Source: Undaria pinnatifida
Taxonomy: Eukaryota; Sar; Phaeophyceae; Laminariales; Alariaceae
NCBI GenBank assembly: GCA_012845835.1
Contig: JABAKD010000034.1
Span: 1 to 64,000 of the forward strand
DNA: 64,000 nucleotides
Reading direction: 5' to 3'
Every line of letters begins with the position of its first letter. Position 1 is the first letter of the stretch. Under the pieces are notes generated by a model. It had not been told where the DNA came from, made no database searches, and was given only the letters and a program-made list of their open reading frames with translations. The position numbers and the translations under genes are program-made. Of the stretch, positions 23,678 to 33,299 are shown piece by piece.

Positions 23678-24122
23678 TTTTTTTTTTTTCTTCTTTTTTT
23701 CATCCTCCGGCGGATGGGGAAAAATAAAGCTTTAGCTCACCGCACTTCCACGTATTTTCATACGCGTCGTGTGTCGATTTAACTCAGCTGCTTTCGCAGC
23801 CCAACGCTAGCTGGCGCACCCTTCGGGTCCCATTGTAGGTATAGCGTATACTGTCCCTATCAGTGGTCTTCGTTACAACCCCGGCAGCGCAAGCTGCCGT
23901 TCCCGGCAGCGCAAGCTGCCGTTGTATACGGATGCGTGTGTATGTCGACCCGGCCTGTCCCCTGAGGGTCAGTTTCGGTGGAGATAGCCACCCGGAATGT
24001 CATCTTTCCGGGTAGTGTGGGACTTGCGCAAGCTCACCCACTAACAAAACCCCTGGCCATGGGAGATGGCCTTCCGCCGGACTTGGTCCAGTTACGGTCC
24101 ACCCTACCCATTCGGGCGTTGG
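23678..24122 (-). mobile_element. Full-length SINE-like retroposon S1 in the Ty3 remnant
   Basis: This 445-bp insert is flanked by an exact 11-bp duplication, TCTCGCACGTT, at 23667-23677 and 24123-24133. On its minus-strand sense it ends CATCCGCCGGAGGATG followed by an A-rich tail. The last 130-210 bp recur at 41120-41249 and 50297-50505 as 5'-truncated copies with their own target duplications. Removing the insert and one target copy brings the two interrupted Ty3 reading frames back into register. The 5' part contains two copies of GGCAGCTTGCGCTGCCG. Clear A and B boxes of a tRNA-type promoter were not recognised, so a 3' fragment of a longer LINE is possible. Confidence 0.8.
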
Positions 24123-24133
24123 TCTCGCACGTT

Positions 24134-24994
24134 CCTTCTGGATCACCTTCCAAATTTGAGCTGATTGCTCTATGGTAGTGAACGGCGCAGCCCTCAGCTC
24201 TCTCTCCCCCACCGCAAAAATAAACCCGGGTCCAAGTATCCTGACTGATGTTGGCTGTCATGGTTCGCTGCCAGCTGCTCAATTTGCACTCCGCTTGTTC
24301 CGATCAGATAAACATCAATATCTGTGGGGTCGGATAATCGAACATCAGGGTGATTGTCAACTTCTAAGGCAGGTAATGGTAACCGCGACAGTAGGTCAGC
24401 GTTGCCATTGGACTTTCCCGGTCTATACTCCAAGGTGTACGTATACGCACTCAAAAAATCAAACCATCTTTGCACTCTATTAACCTTTGTTGATAAACTT
24501 TCCAGGTTTTTCAACGGTTGATCACTCACCACAACAAAAGGAATACCATAAAACAGTTGTCGGTTCTTCTTGACTGCCCACACAATCGCGGCACACTCCA
24601 ATTCTGTTGCGCTCAAGTTTCGCTCATTCGGCAATGTGCTCCTACTAAGGAAACACAGCGGTCGGTTGGATTGATCAGGTTGCATCTGCTCTATCACCGC
24701 ACCCAACCCATCGACTGATGCATCGGTTATCAGTCGGAAAGGTCTATCTCCCGATATAGCCGCTTTAAAATCTGGAAACGCTAAAACGTCTGGACTTGTC
24801 AGCCGTTTGAATAAAGTCTGCACTATTCCCACATGTTCAACTGTGAACGCAAATTTAACCCCTTTCTTCAAAAGATTATTCAGGGATGTGGTAACAGTTG
24901 CCATTTTGTGGCAAAAATTTCCTATAGTACGACAGAGCACCCAACAGTGACCGTAATTGGCTCACGTTTGTAGGCACCGGAAGCTTAGTCATTG
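24134..24994 (-). pseudogene. Ty3 RNase H region
   Basis: The frame 24940-24194 shows TDASVDGLGAV (first Asp), ATELECAAIVWA (Glu), VVSDQPL (second Asp) and the closing EYRPGKSNGNADLLSRL motif, all in the order of Ty3 RNase H. The preceding connection region, YYRKF-like, is reached only after a frameshift near 24950. After 24194 coding continues in a different frame to the SINE boundary, so a second shift is present. Confidence 0.85.
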
Positions 24995-25025
24995 CTTCCA
25001 CCTTACTAGGATCCGGCTCTATTCC

Positions 25026-25838
25026 CTAAGCCGTAACACGATGGCCCGGAAATTTGATCGTGCGCGCACCTAAAAATGCCTCTTTAGGTGCTAGTTTTAA
25101 ATCAAAAGTTGTCAATCTCTCAAAAAATCTCTCAAGGTCACACACATGCTCTGCACCGTTTTTTGAAAAACACACAATATCATCAATAAACAAGCGCACA
25201 CGCTCTAATCCATCGCAACCTCTCAGCATGATTGATTGGAACCACCCAGGACTGGATGCAAGACCCATCGGCATAACCGTCCATTCGTAATTTCCATTTT
25301 GAGTACACACAGCCGTCAGCGGAATCGAGTCTTCGTGTATGGCACACTGGAAAAACCCGCGAACCAAATCCATAGTGCTAAACACATTGGCTCCGCCAAG
25401 GTCTGATAATAAATCATCCACTGTGGGTAAGGGCATCACCGGAATTATGAACTGTGCGTTCAATCGTTTGTAGTTGCAAGTCAACCTAATACGACCGTCA
25501 GCCTTAGCAGTGACCACGAGTGGGCTCGTCCAATTACTATAGGACCGCCGTAATATTCCTGCCAGCACCAGTTTATCAATCTCCGTTTTTACCTTAGCAG
25601 CTAGCACAGGGGAGTGCCTGTATGGTCGTTGTCTCACCGGTTGTGCATCCTTCTCCAAAATGATGCGGAAAGGGTCGACAGTGACATGTCCCAAATCCGT
25701 GCTATGCTTGGAAAATCGATGTGCATACTTGCATAATAGAGCACCGAACGCGTCAATGTCCCCAGGTGTCCATAAGGTCTTGTCAAAATCGAAGTGTATT
25801 GCCCTTAAATGTATGGGAATTATGCTCCATAAACTCAA
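25026..25838 (-). pseudogene. Ty3 reverse transcriptase domain
   Basis: This 270-residue frame has the Ty3 reverse transcriptase motifs in order: RPYRHSP, LVVTAKADGRIRLT, DYKRLN-like NYKRLN, FSTMDLVRGFFQ (first catalytic Asp), MPMGLASSP, and LFIDDIVCFS with the catalytic FIDD box, then GHRVTA. It ends at an in-frame stop near 25028; the expected GI-P-P-K continuation follows directly in the same frame, so the stop is a mutation. The first 15 residues are probably not original sequence, since homology begins near IDAFG. Confidence 0.9.
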
Positions 25839-26400
25839 AAAAGCTTGTTTTTGTTTTTGGGGCGCAGTTAGTTGGTTGGTTCTTTATGAAACAGGAAACA
25901 ACAAAAAAAAGACTCCCGCGCACAGAACGGCCCGCCCACCCACCACGGACGACGCAGTGCACCCTCCACCCACCCACCGACCAAACCTTTACTACATACA
26001 GCAGAACAGCAGTGCAGCAGTACGTACATCAGAACAGCAGTGCAGCAGTACGTACAGCACAGCAGAACAGCCATGCACCCACGAACCTACCCAGTACAGC
26101 AGTACAGCAATGCAGCAGTACCTAGAGATACACCTGACAGGCGAGCAGCAGCCGATTTGTTGGTTACAATGCTCTCGGGCTGGGCGGGATTCGCCATTGT
26201 TAGGCCAAGCCAAAAGCGCTCGCGTTGCCGATTCTGCGCATGGCGGGCGACGGCTGGACGCTGCTGTGATTGGTCCTGGTGTTGTTGTGCTTCCCGTTGA
26301 CGCAAGCGCGCTTGTGGTCTCGTGTCCATGGCTCTGTCCATGGCTCAAGTTTACCATAAAGCAATTCGAAAGTTCAATATAGTTGGAGTTTTAAAAATTT
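25839..26400. other. CAG/TAC-rich intergenic DNA
   Basis: Interspersed CAGCAGTAC and ACAGCAG words dominate 25990-26130. The A-rich and C-rich patches at 25895-25985 give spurious frames. No gene is supported. Confidence 0.5.
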
Positions 26401-26727
26401 AGCAGGCAGCGACGAAGAAAAAGCGGGGGGGGGGGAAGCGAGCCGTCCCCGGGAGGGCGATTTCCACGCTCCCCCCTCGCCGAGGTGGGGCACCGACGCC
26501 CGTTCTTTCGCCGGCATGTCGTAGTGCTGCTGTGCGGATGGGACGTGGCGCACCGCGAGGCTGCCTGAGGCCGAGTGGAGCTCGGGAGTCGCCGCTTTTT
26601 GCGGGGGGTGTTTTAACCAAGATATTTTCAAAGATCCAAAACGTCACCACCACCTTCACGACCACCTTAGCGTATTACTTCGAAGTATATAATAAGGATT
26701 TTTCATGAAGATCATTTTTTTTTTCGA

Positions 26728-26805
26728 TGACACCCGGATTCGAACCAGCGAAGGCCACAAGGATTATACGCGGACAGTCTACGTATGTACTAGACCACAA
26801 TATGT
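26728..26805 (-). tRNA. tRNA-like sequence (probably a pseudogene)
   Basis: The minus strand has GGTCTAGTA-type A box, a perfect 5-bp D stem (GTCTA/TAGAC), a weak anticodon stem and a canonical B box GGTTCGAATCC in a T arm, ending GGGTGTCA. The anticodon loop is 9 nt in the simplest fold and the acceptor pairing is poor, so it is more likely a tRNA relic or tRNA-derived repeat than a working tRNA. Relatives lie at 28488-28560 and 28610-28665. Confidence 0.4.
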
Positions 26806-28487
26806 CGCAGCAGCAGTGGTGTATCTACCAGTACTACCATTTTTTACCAAAAAATAAATATATTTTTTTTCATGATCATTTTTTTTCTCATACATGGGCT
26901 CCGCATGGGCGCCGGCATTCGCCCATGCTTCGGGTAGGGCAGGGCGGCACTCGGTCGAGGAAAAGGGGAAAAAGTTGTAGCTGTTCGATTCGACATTATT
27001 ATTGGAAGTTTAAAGTAATCCCGAGAGTGTATTACGAATATGAGGTTCTAAAGACAATAATTTGACATTCCATGGCGCCCATTCTTTGGGTGAGGAAGGG
27101 TAGCACTTGACGAAATAAGTTGTAGTATAGAAGAAATTGAAGCTTGAAGTAATTCCAAGAGTTTAATACGAACATGAGCTTGTAAAGGTTTACTTTGAGG
27201 GAAGGAAAACATATAGTCTAAACGAAGGAAGCAAGCATAGGCGAAACACTGTAATTAAAACCGTCGCCAAGTAAAAGTAGGCCAGAAATAAATGCCGTGA
27301 GGAGAATTTGATAACCTGCTTGGGTTCGAGGCTTCGAGGCGAAAGAAGGAAAGAGGAGATGTCATCAATAAAAATGATATCGGACGGAATGAATGGTTGA
27401 AAATGTTTAATTTACGGAAGAGAACAAGGAAGGCGCCGTTGATTGTGCCTTCGAAAACCCCTCGGTGTTTACTACCACAGTAGACGAAGAACTTACCATG
27501 TTTGTTTACAAAATACACGAAGAACTCACTCACAGAAAATAACTAAAAAAGACGACACTGCATGCCTGCTGCTACACCAGGTACCTGCTGTTGTGTGTTT
27601 GCCAATGTCGTCAGTTGGCGTTCATGCTAGTCGTACATACTGCTGTTCTCACCGAGTACGTACGGGTTTCCTCGTACCTCAACCGTACGACGACGAGCTC
27701 AAAACAGAAGGGAGGTGACATGAAATGGCATGGACAATGGCCACATAGAAGCGAGCACAGCGGGATAGTTCGCTGCGAATCAACCGCACTCGTTCATGCC
27801 TACAGCAGAGGCTGCCTGGAGTGTCAGCGGCCGTGCTAAAGCCAGGGCCAAAGGCCGAAGAGACGGCTCTACCTGCTTGGTTTTGTCTCGAAATTCTGTT
27901 ACGTGAAAGTATCATGATTTGGGAGTTATTTTGTCACGAAACGTCTTGCCGTCGGTAATTTGTGTCACGAAGTTGTTGGATATCGTCGGTAAGTTGTGTC
28001 ACGTTTCAGGTGAACCCACACTAAAAGATTGAATTTCCAGCTGGCAAAACGAGCAGAAACAAAAGCAATAAAATGCCGAGCAAGAAACCAAACGAACTAG
28101 TAAAAAAGCACAGCAAAGAAACTAACGCTCGAGAGTATGCCACCGCAAAATTCCAATCATTATCACGTACCGTTTGGAAATGATGCCAATTTTGTAAATC
28201 ATTCAGGCGTTGCAGCCATTAAGATTCAACAATTTTTCCAAAATTCCTCCTCGATACTCGCTCGTTTCGCTCGGCACCCGTCCGCGTTCACGTCGATGTG
28301 CGGAACGGACACGGCAGGGCGAGGGGCGTTGGAGCCGCCCCCCGAAGGCGGCGCTCGAACCAAGCCATATTCGACCAAGAATTCCAGTTCCGCGAATCGC
28401 ATACTTAGGCCGAGACAAAAAACTCCTGACCAAAGTCCATGACACCAAGGAATGACTCGATATTCAAGGAATGATTTTATATATATT

Positions 28488-28560
28488 TATGACCCCTGGA
28501 TTCAACCAAAGAACACCAGGCTTATAAGTGGACATTCTATCTACTAGAAGGCCACAAAGT
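28488..28560 (-). tRNA. tRNA-like relic, second copy
   Basis: The minus strand reads from GTGGCCTTCTAGTAGATAG through CCACTTATAAGCC, then GGTTGAATCC and GGGTCAT. It keeps the layout of 26728-26805, but the B box is changed (GGTTGAATCC) and the acceptor is imperfect. The loop CTTATAAG could present a UAU (Ile) anticodon. Confidence 0.35.
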
Positions 28561-28609
28561 CACGTTGATATCTCTTTATTTTTTTGTGAGGATCATTTTC
28601 TTTCCCCGA

Positions 28610-28665
28610 TGACACCGGGATTCGAACCTGCGAGAAGACCTTGAGGCTTATAGTAGTACATACCG
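28610..28665 (-). tRNA. tRNA-like 3' half, third copy
   Basis: The minus strand contains ACTATAAGCCTCAAGGTCTTC, GCAGGTTCGAATCCC and GGTGTCATCGG. B box and T arm are good, but the 5' half is replaced by the TACATACCGGTACTAC start of the 28645 repeat. It is a truncated relic. Confidence 0.35.
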
Positions 28666-29222
28666 GTACTACGACACCAGGTTTGTACATACTATCAGGT
28701 AGTACGCTGTTGGATCACAATACACGCCCAGCTCAGATCAGTCCGGCTTTTTACAGCCCAGCAGCGCAGCGTAGCGCCGTGCGGAGCCGTGCGGTGCGGT
28801 GCCGTGTGCCCTTCGCTGCGGTGCTGTGTCGTGCTGCGCTGTGTCCTTTCTTTCGAACATAGACTAGAGCAGTACCGGGTATAAAACGTGTTGTTGTGTA
28901 CTATAGTCTATACTTTTTTTTTTTTTTTTTTTTCTACATGTATTCGATCTTGCACGCCTCCTTGTTTTTTCCCCCACGCAAAGTACCCCCGTACCGCCGA
29001 TCAGAACGTAACACCGGTACCAAAAGCACACAACACAGCTGAGCTCAACAACAGCGCAATTTGCTTTGCACAAGCAGCTCTTGGTATTATCAAATCGCTG
29101 TCCGCACCAAATCGTGGGCCCCTTCTTTCTGCCCCCTTCACATGTTTTTAGTTGCATTCTTCCTTGCCTTGCGCGAGCGTAGCGGGCGGCGTCCAGCCGC
29201 CCGCGAGCGAAGCCCTTGTATA
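28645..29222. repeat. Second copy of the 0.6-kb element found in the integrase
   Basis: Colinear with 22210-22765: TACATACCGGTACTAC start, CCCAGCTCAGATCAGTCCGG, the CGCAGCG/GTGCGG block, a T-run, GCACACAACACAGCTGAGC, and the GC hairpin at about 29177-29203 near the right end. The hairpin here has a one-base change in the loop. No coding frame. Confidence 0.75.
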
Positions 29223-29337
29223 TACTCCGGAGCATATATTTTTTTCATGAGCCCCTGGTTCCCGTGTGCTTCCTGGCCATGCTTCCACACACATTCATTC
29301 ACACCCGGCAGGGAGCTGTCTAGGGCAAGACACGGCG

Positions 29338-29925
29338 ATGCTTCTGTGTATTCTGTTGCTGTGCTGTGCATCTCTCGGGGGTTCATTTGCCCCGAACGTG
29401 GCACCTCCCGCCACTAGGCGTGCACTCGGTTGCCACGACGCTGAAAGTTGTCATGTGTCTCGGGTTTCGGCATCGCGTGCCTTGTCGGGTGCTAGGCGGG
29501 GTTTTGCGATCTCGCGCGAGATGAGCGTACGTGCCGACGACGGAGGAAGGGGCGACGCACCCGGGGAGAAGTCTGCCATCGCGGCGACGGACGCCCAAGT
29601 CGAGGCTATCGAGGAGGAGATGCGGGCCGTGGGCCAAAAGATCGAGGATGTCGAGGAGGAGATTCGCGCTGTGATCGCGGGTGACCAGGAGGAGATTCGG
29701 GCTGTGGAGGCTGCTCTTTCTGGGGGACTTCCTTATCTCGGCATATCTGACCGCGACCTCCTCTTCGATATCCTCCGGGACATATATAAGCGGGCCGAGA
29801 AGAAGGAGGAGCGCCTCCGGGACGATGAGGAGCAGCTCCGGAAGAAGGAGAGGCAGCTCCGGGAAGAAAAGCTCCGTTCGTTGTCAACATCAGGTACGCA
29901 GGCATATGCTGTGAGACAAACGTGA
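29338..29925 (+). CDS. Signal-peptide protein with charged coiled coils (195 aa)
   Basis: I prefer the Met at 29338 over one 24 codons upstream because it starts a clean signal peptide: a hydrophobic LLCILLLCCASLG core followed by GGSFAPN. A Phe right after the signal cleavage site is the hallmark of bipartite plastid-targeting leaders in algae with secondary red plastids, and an Arg/Ser/Ala-rich stretch follows. From about residue 80 to the end the protein is highly charged, with Glu/Arg heptad-like repeats (EEEMRAV, EEEIRAV and later ERLRDDEEQLRKKERQLR) predicted to form coiled coils around a short YLGISDRDLLFDIL segment. A CAG-GTACGC at 29893 could be an intron donor, so the C terminus may be different. 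No enzyme domain is recognised; function unknown. Confidence 0.6.
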   Translation: MLLCILLLCCASLGGSFAPNVAPPATRRALGCHDAESCHVSRVSASRALSGARRGFAISREMSVRADDGGRGDAPGEKSAIAATDAQVEAIEEEMRAVGQKIEDVEEEIRAVIAGDQEEIRAVEAALSGGLPYLGISDRDLLFDILRDIYKRAEKKEERLRDDEEQLRKKERQLREEKLRSLSTSGTQAYAVRQT

Positions 29926-31047
29926 AGAGAAGGCCCTCGGGCAGGTGCTGTGTCAGAAAAAAAAGGTTGGGCATGTTCTTTTTTTAGCGTTTTTTGGACC
30001 AAGGGTGTTTGGTTCCTGTCTCGGAAGCTGTGGTGCTGTCTGACCTGCAAATTTGTGCAACTGCGTATTCATGGAACGTTTATGCGTGCGACAGAGCTTG
30101 AAAGTTGTTGGGCTTGGACGCGAGCGGGTTGAACCTTGTGCGCAAAGGAACTCTACAACCGGCGCCTCCGTGAGTCCTGTCTCACGTGAGTGTACCTTCT
30201 TCGATAGGCCATTTCTTTTACAGTCGGGTTCCGCCAGTCGAACTGGTGGCTTTGGGCTTAGCCGAAAGCCGCCAAAGCTACGTTCGTGGAGTTGCACTCA
30301 GCCGAGAGCCGCCAAAGCTACAGCAGGCGCAGCCGTTGTTGGCAGCATGGGATCGAGACCGCGCGCTGCTGCCGTCGTGTGATACACACTGCTGGCGAGC
30401 GGAACTAGGAAATGTGCCACGACTGACTTGCTGCGAGAAGCAACAGCAGGGATAGCCAAGCCAGCGTCAGCGCCTTGTATGATACTGCAGTGTGGTACCT
30501 GGTGTGGGTGTGTGGCCGTGTGGCCGTGTGGGTGTGTGTTTGGTGGTGGGATGAGCGATGCGATCGATCGGTGATCGGTTCAAAAAACATGTGTACGAGT
30601 AAAACGTTTTCGACTGAGTTGTCCGACTGGAGGATCCAGTCGACAAAGTCGAGAGTCGAGTTTTTCGACTGGATCCGCCAGTCGGAATTCTCAGTCGAAA
30701 AAAGTTGAGTAAAAAAAGCCTTTCATCGACTGTGTAAGGCCATTTCTTATGCAGTTGGATTTGTCAGTCGAAAACGGCCTTTTTCGACTGAAGCCCAAAT
30801 CGGGCTTTCTTACGCAGTCGAAAAAGGGCTTTTTCGACTCAACTTTTTTCGACTGAGAATTCTGACTGGCGGATCCAGTCGAAAAACTCGACTTTTTCGA
30901 CCTGGATCCTCCAGTCGAAAAACTCAGTCGAAATAGTTTTACACGTGTTTTTTGAACCGATCGCATTTTCCACCCCACCACCGAAAACACAACCACACGG
31001 CCACACGGCCACACACCCATACCAAGTACCACACTGCAGTATCATAC

Positions 31048-33299
31048 CAGGGATGTTCACGGAGTAAGATCCGCACCGCGGTGCGGATTTTTTATTTTTA
31101 GAATCTGACGGAGCGGAGCGGAGCGGATATTCGCTCGAGCAATAAGTTGCGGATTGTCACGGTGCGGATTTCCGTCCATAAAAAATCCACGGATGACGAC
31201 GGAACGGATATCCGTATGTTCATGGATGTCACGGAGCGGAGCGGATTTTTTAATTTGTCACGGAGCGGACCGGAGCGGATATTCGCTCACAAAAAAAGTC
31301 ACGGATTTTTACGGAGCGGATATCCGACATCGAGATTTGTGCGGATTATTGCGGAGCGGATATCCGTCAGACGGATTTTTTCACGGAGCGGATTGTCCAC
31401 TCCGTCGAGCTAACCGTACAAATCCGCTGCGTTTCTCCACGCAACACCGTATCCATGAATCCGTAATATTGGACGGTTATCCGCGGATGTTGACCGGATT
31501 TCTCCTGGTATCAGAAACTACGGAAAGACACGTTGTTCTCGGAGTTATACATGGGGGAGGGGGGTGGCGAGCAGGGAGAGAATCGCGCGCACGCACGCGT
31601 CGAGTCCCCTTCATAAGAAAGGATGTCTGAAAGAAACACTTGGATTAAGAGAAGGGTGAAAAAGAAATAGAACAGAGTGACCAGAGTTGGTACAGCAGGC
31701 GCGCAAGAGCAGGAACTCCGCGCACATCTCTGGTAAATTGGTAAGTACGTAAGTACTCCTACAAAATACCAGATACTTCACCAATTCCATCGCCGCGACA
31801 AAAACAAAAAACAGGAAAATAGAAAATAGAAAACAGAGACAGAAAAACAGCAGAAGTGAAACATGGAGACACTTTCCTCAGCAGCAACAGCGGTACATGG
31901 TGAGACAACCGAAGTACCGAAAATGCGAAAATTCGAAAATTCGAAAATTCAGCCCTGGCGAAAGAAGGGAACAACAGAAAAACCAGGGATACAGATCAAC
32001 TCAACGGCAGTGAAAGATGAGCGCATGCACTCGTCTGCTCCAACCCTACCGCTCGCCACTCGTTACTCATCGAGTTCGATTACGAGATCGTTCCCGGCCT
32101 CTGCGGCCTGCACCTCGACCACTTTAGCCTTTGCTTTCTCCTGCTCTTGAGAGATCTTTTTGATCAAATCTCGAAGCTTCTTGACCTCCGGAATGAGATC
32201 CGGGTTGGTCCTGAGGAACATCATTTTCTCAACGCGGTCGGGAGTCGTACGGCGACGAAGGCTAGAATGCACAAACCCCAGCTGCGAGAACTCCCTCTCC
32301 GACTGGCAGCTTGTGCTGTCGATGCAATGGTACACGCGGGCAAGCACGGATAAGATGGGAAATTGCACCGCTGCCATGACGTTTCCGTGGGGATCAAGCC
32401 GCGGGCTTCCAGCGTCACGCCAGTAGGCCAACACGTCGAAGTCCTGATTGTTCGCTACAGCGGGTGGCTGCTTGTACTCTTCCACCTCGTTGCTCATGCG
32501 AATCTGCAGCAGTGCTAGTAGGATTCTCCGGTGTTGGAGATGGAGAAGGAGCGGGAGAAGAAGGAGCAGGAGACTCGGTTGAAGGCGAGGATTGCTGCAC
32601 CTCAGCCTCTGCATCGCCAGAATCAATGACATCTGGCATCCTATGCGTGCGTACCGCTGCTGCGCTGCTGCGTTGCAAGTGTGTTTGTGTGTTTGTACCT
32701 CTCACGAGTAGGGTCCGCGTTGTGTGTGCGGAGCAGGACGTCGGCCAACCGCGGTGTGTATGGCTGATAGCAGCACAAATCGCACAAATATATAAAATAT
32801 CTGGAGAGTGCTGGCCAAGAACAATATTTGTATAAGTTATCCGCTGTTCAAAACAATTGTTCAGGGCTCAAAACCCGTGACATTCACACGGTTTAATCCG
32901 TCACTGTACTACGGATTGGTTACGGATCATCTACGGAGCAGACCAATCCGCTCCGTAAATAATCCGTTACTTACGGATCGGGCCACTGGAAAAAAAAAAC
33001 ATACGGAGCGGTGCGGATTTTATTTTGTTGTGACGGAGCGGTGCGGAGCGGATATCCGCGCTCTTTTCAAATCACGGATATTTGCGGAGCGGATTTCTGC
33101 CTTGAAAAAGTTTGACGGAGCGGAGCGGATTTCCAAAATGCGTCACGGAGCAAAGCGGAGCGGATATCCGCCCCTGACCCACTTCACGGATTTGCACGGA
33201 TCGGTTATCCGTTGTCTAGTTTTGTCACGGAGCGGTGCGGTTTGTCAATCCGCTCCGTGAAAATCCGCTCCGCGGACTTTTTTTCACTCCGTGAACATC
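31048..33299. mobile_element. hAT transposon nested in the fold-back array
   Basis: The left end begins CAGGGATGTTCACGGAG, a typical hAT terminal repeat; the right end is its complement ACTCCGTGAACATC but lacks the final bases. The interrupted target is ATCATAC, present on both sides (31041-31047 and about 33297-33303), and the empty site is visible in arm 1 at about 30472-30490. Both flanks carry arrays of CGGAGCGGATATCCG-type subterminal repeats (about 31070-31420 and 32925-33290). The only product is the truncated transposase at 32063-32640. Confidence 0.8.
32063..32640 (-). pseudogene. hAT transposase C-terminal dimerisation domain
   Basis: The frame at 32497-32063 shows the hAT C-terminal dimerisation signature: DVLAYWRDAG, FPILSVLARVYHCIDSTSCQSEREFSQ, and a closing LRRRTTPDRVEKMMFLRTN. 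A Gln/Lys/Glu-rich tail follows. Upstream, a Met at about 32640 in a different frame opens an acidic, Ser/Pro-rich peptide (MPDVIDSGDAEAE) that could be the original N terminus. The BED finger and the DDE catalytic core are absent, so this is an internally deleted element, not a functional transposase. A one-base shift or a short intron separates the two pieces near 32500. Confidence 0.85.

Larger units (their letters stand above)
21411..25838 (-). mobile_element. Degenerate Ty3-type retrotransposon with two nested insertions
   Basis: On the minus strand the order is reverse transcriptase, RNase H, linker, integrase zinc finger, integrase core and C-terminal part, which is the Ty3/Metaviridae order. 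Gag and protease are missing: homology stops near 25838. No long terminal repeats were identified. The frame is broken by an in-frame stop near 25028, by frameshifts near 24950 and 23385, by a SINE at 23678-24122 and by a repeat element at about 22094-22767. It is not expected to be active. Confidence 0.85.
26401..28640. other. Intergenic DNA without a supported gene
   Basis: This includes a G-run at 26425, a GC-rich block to 26600, AT-rich DNA to 27550 and mixed sequence to 28640. Only the three tRNA-like sequences listed separately stand out. The short frames are not supported by any recognisable domain. Confidence 0.4.

Noticed and set aside
21411-25838. Intact retrotransposon with long terminal repeats
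   Set aside because: No LTR pair found, gag and protease missing, several stops and frameshifts, and two nested insertions.
31154-31630. 158-codon plus-strand frame
   Set aside because: Runs through the CGGAGCGGATATCCG subterminal array of the hAT element; repetitive and without a domain.
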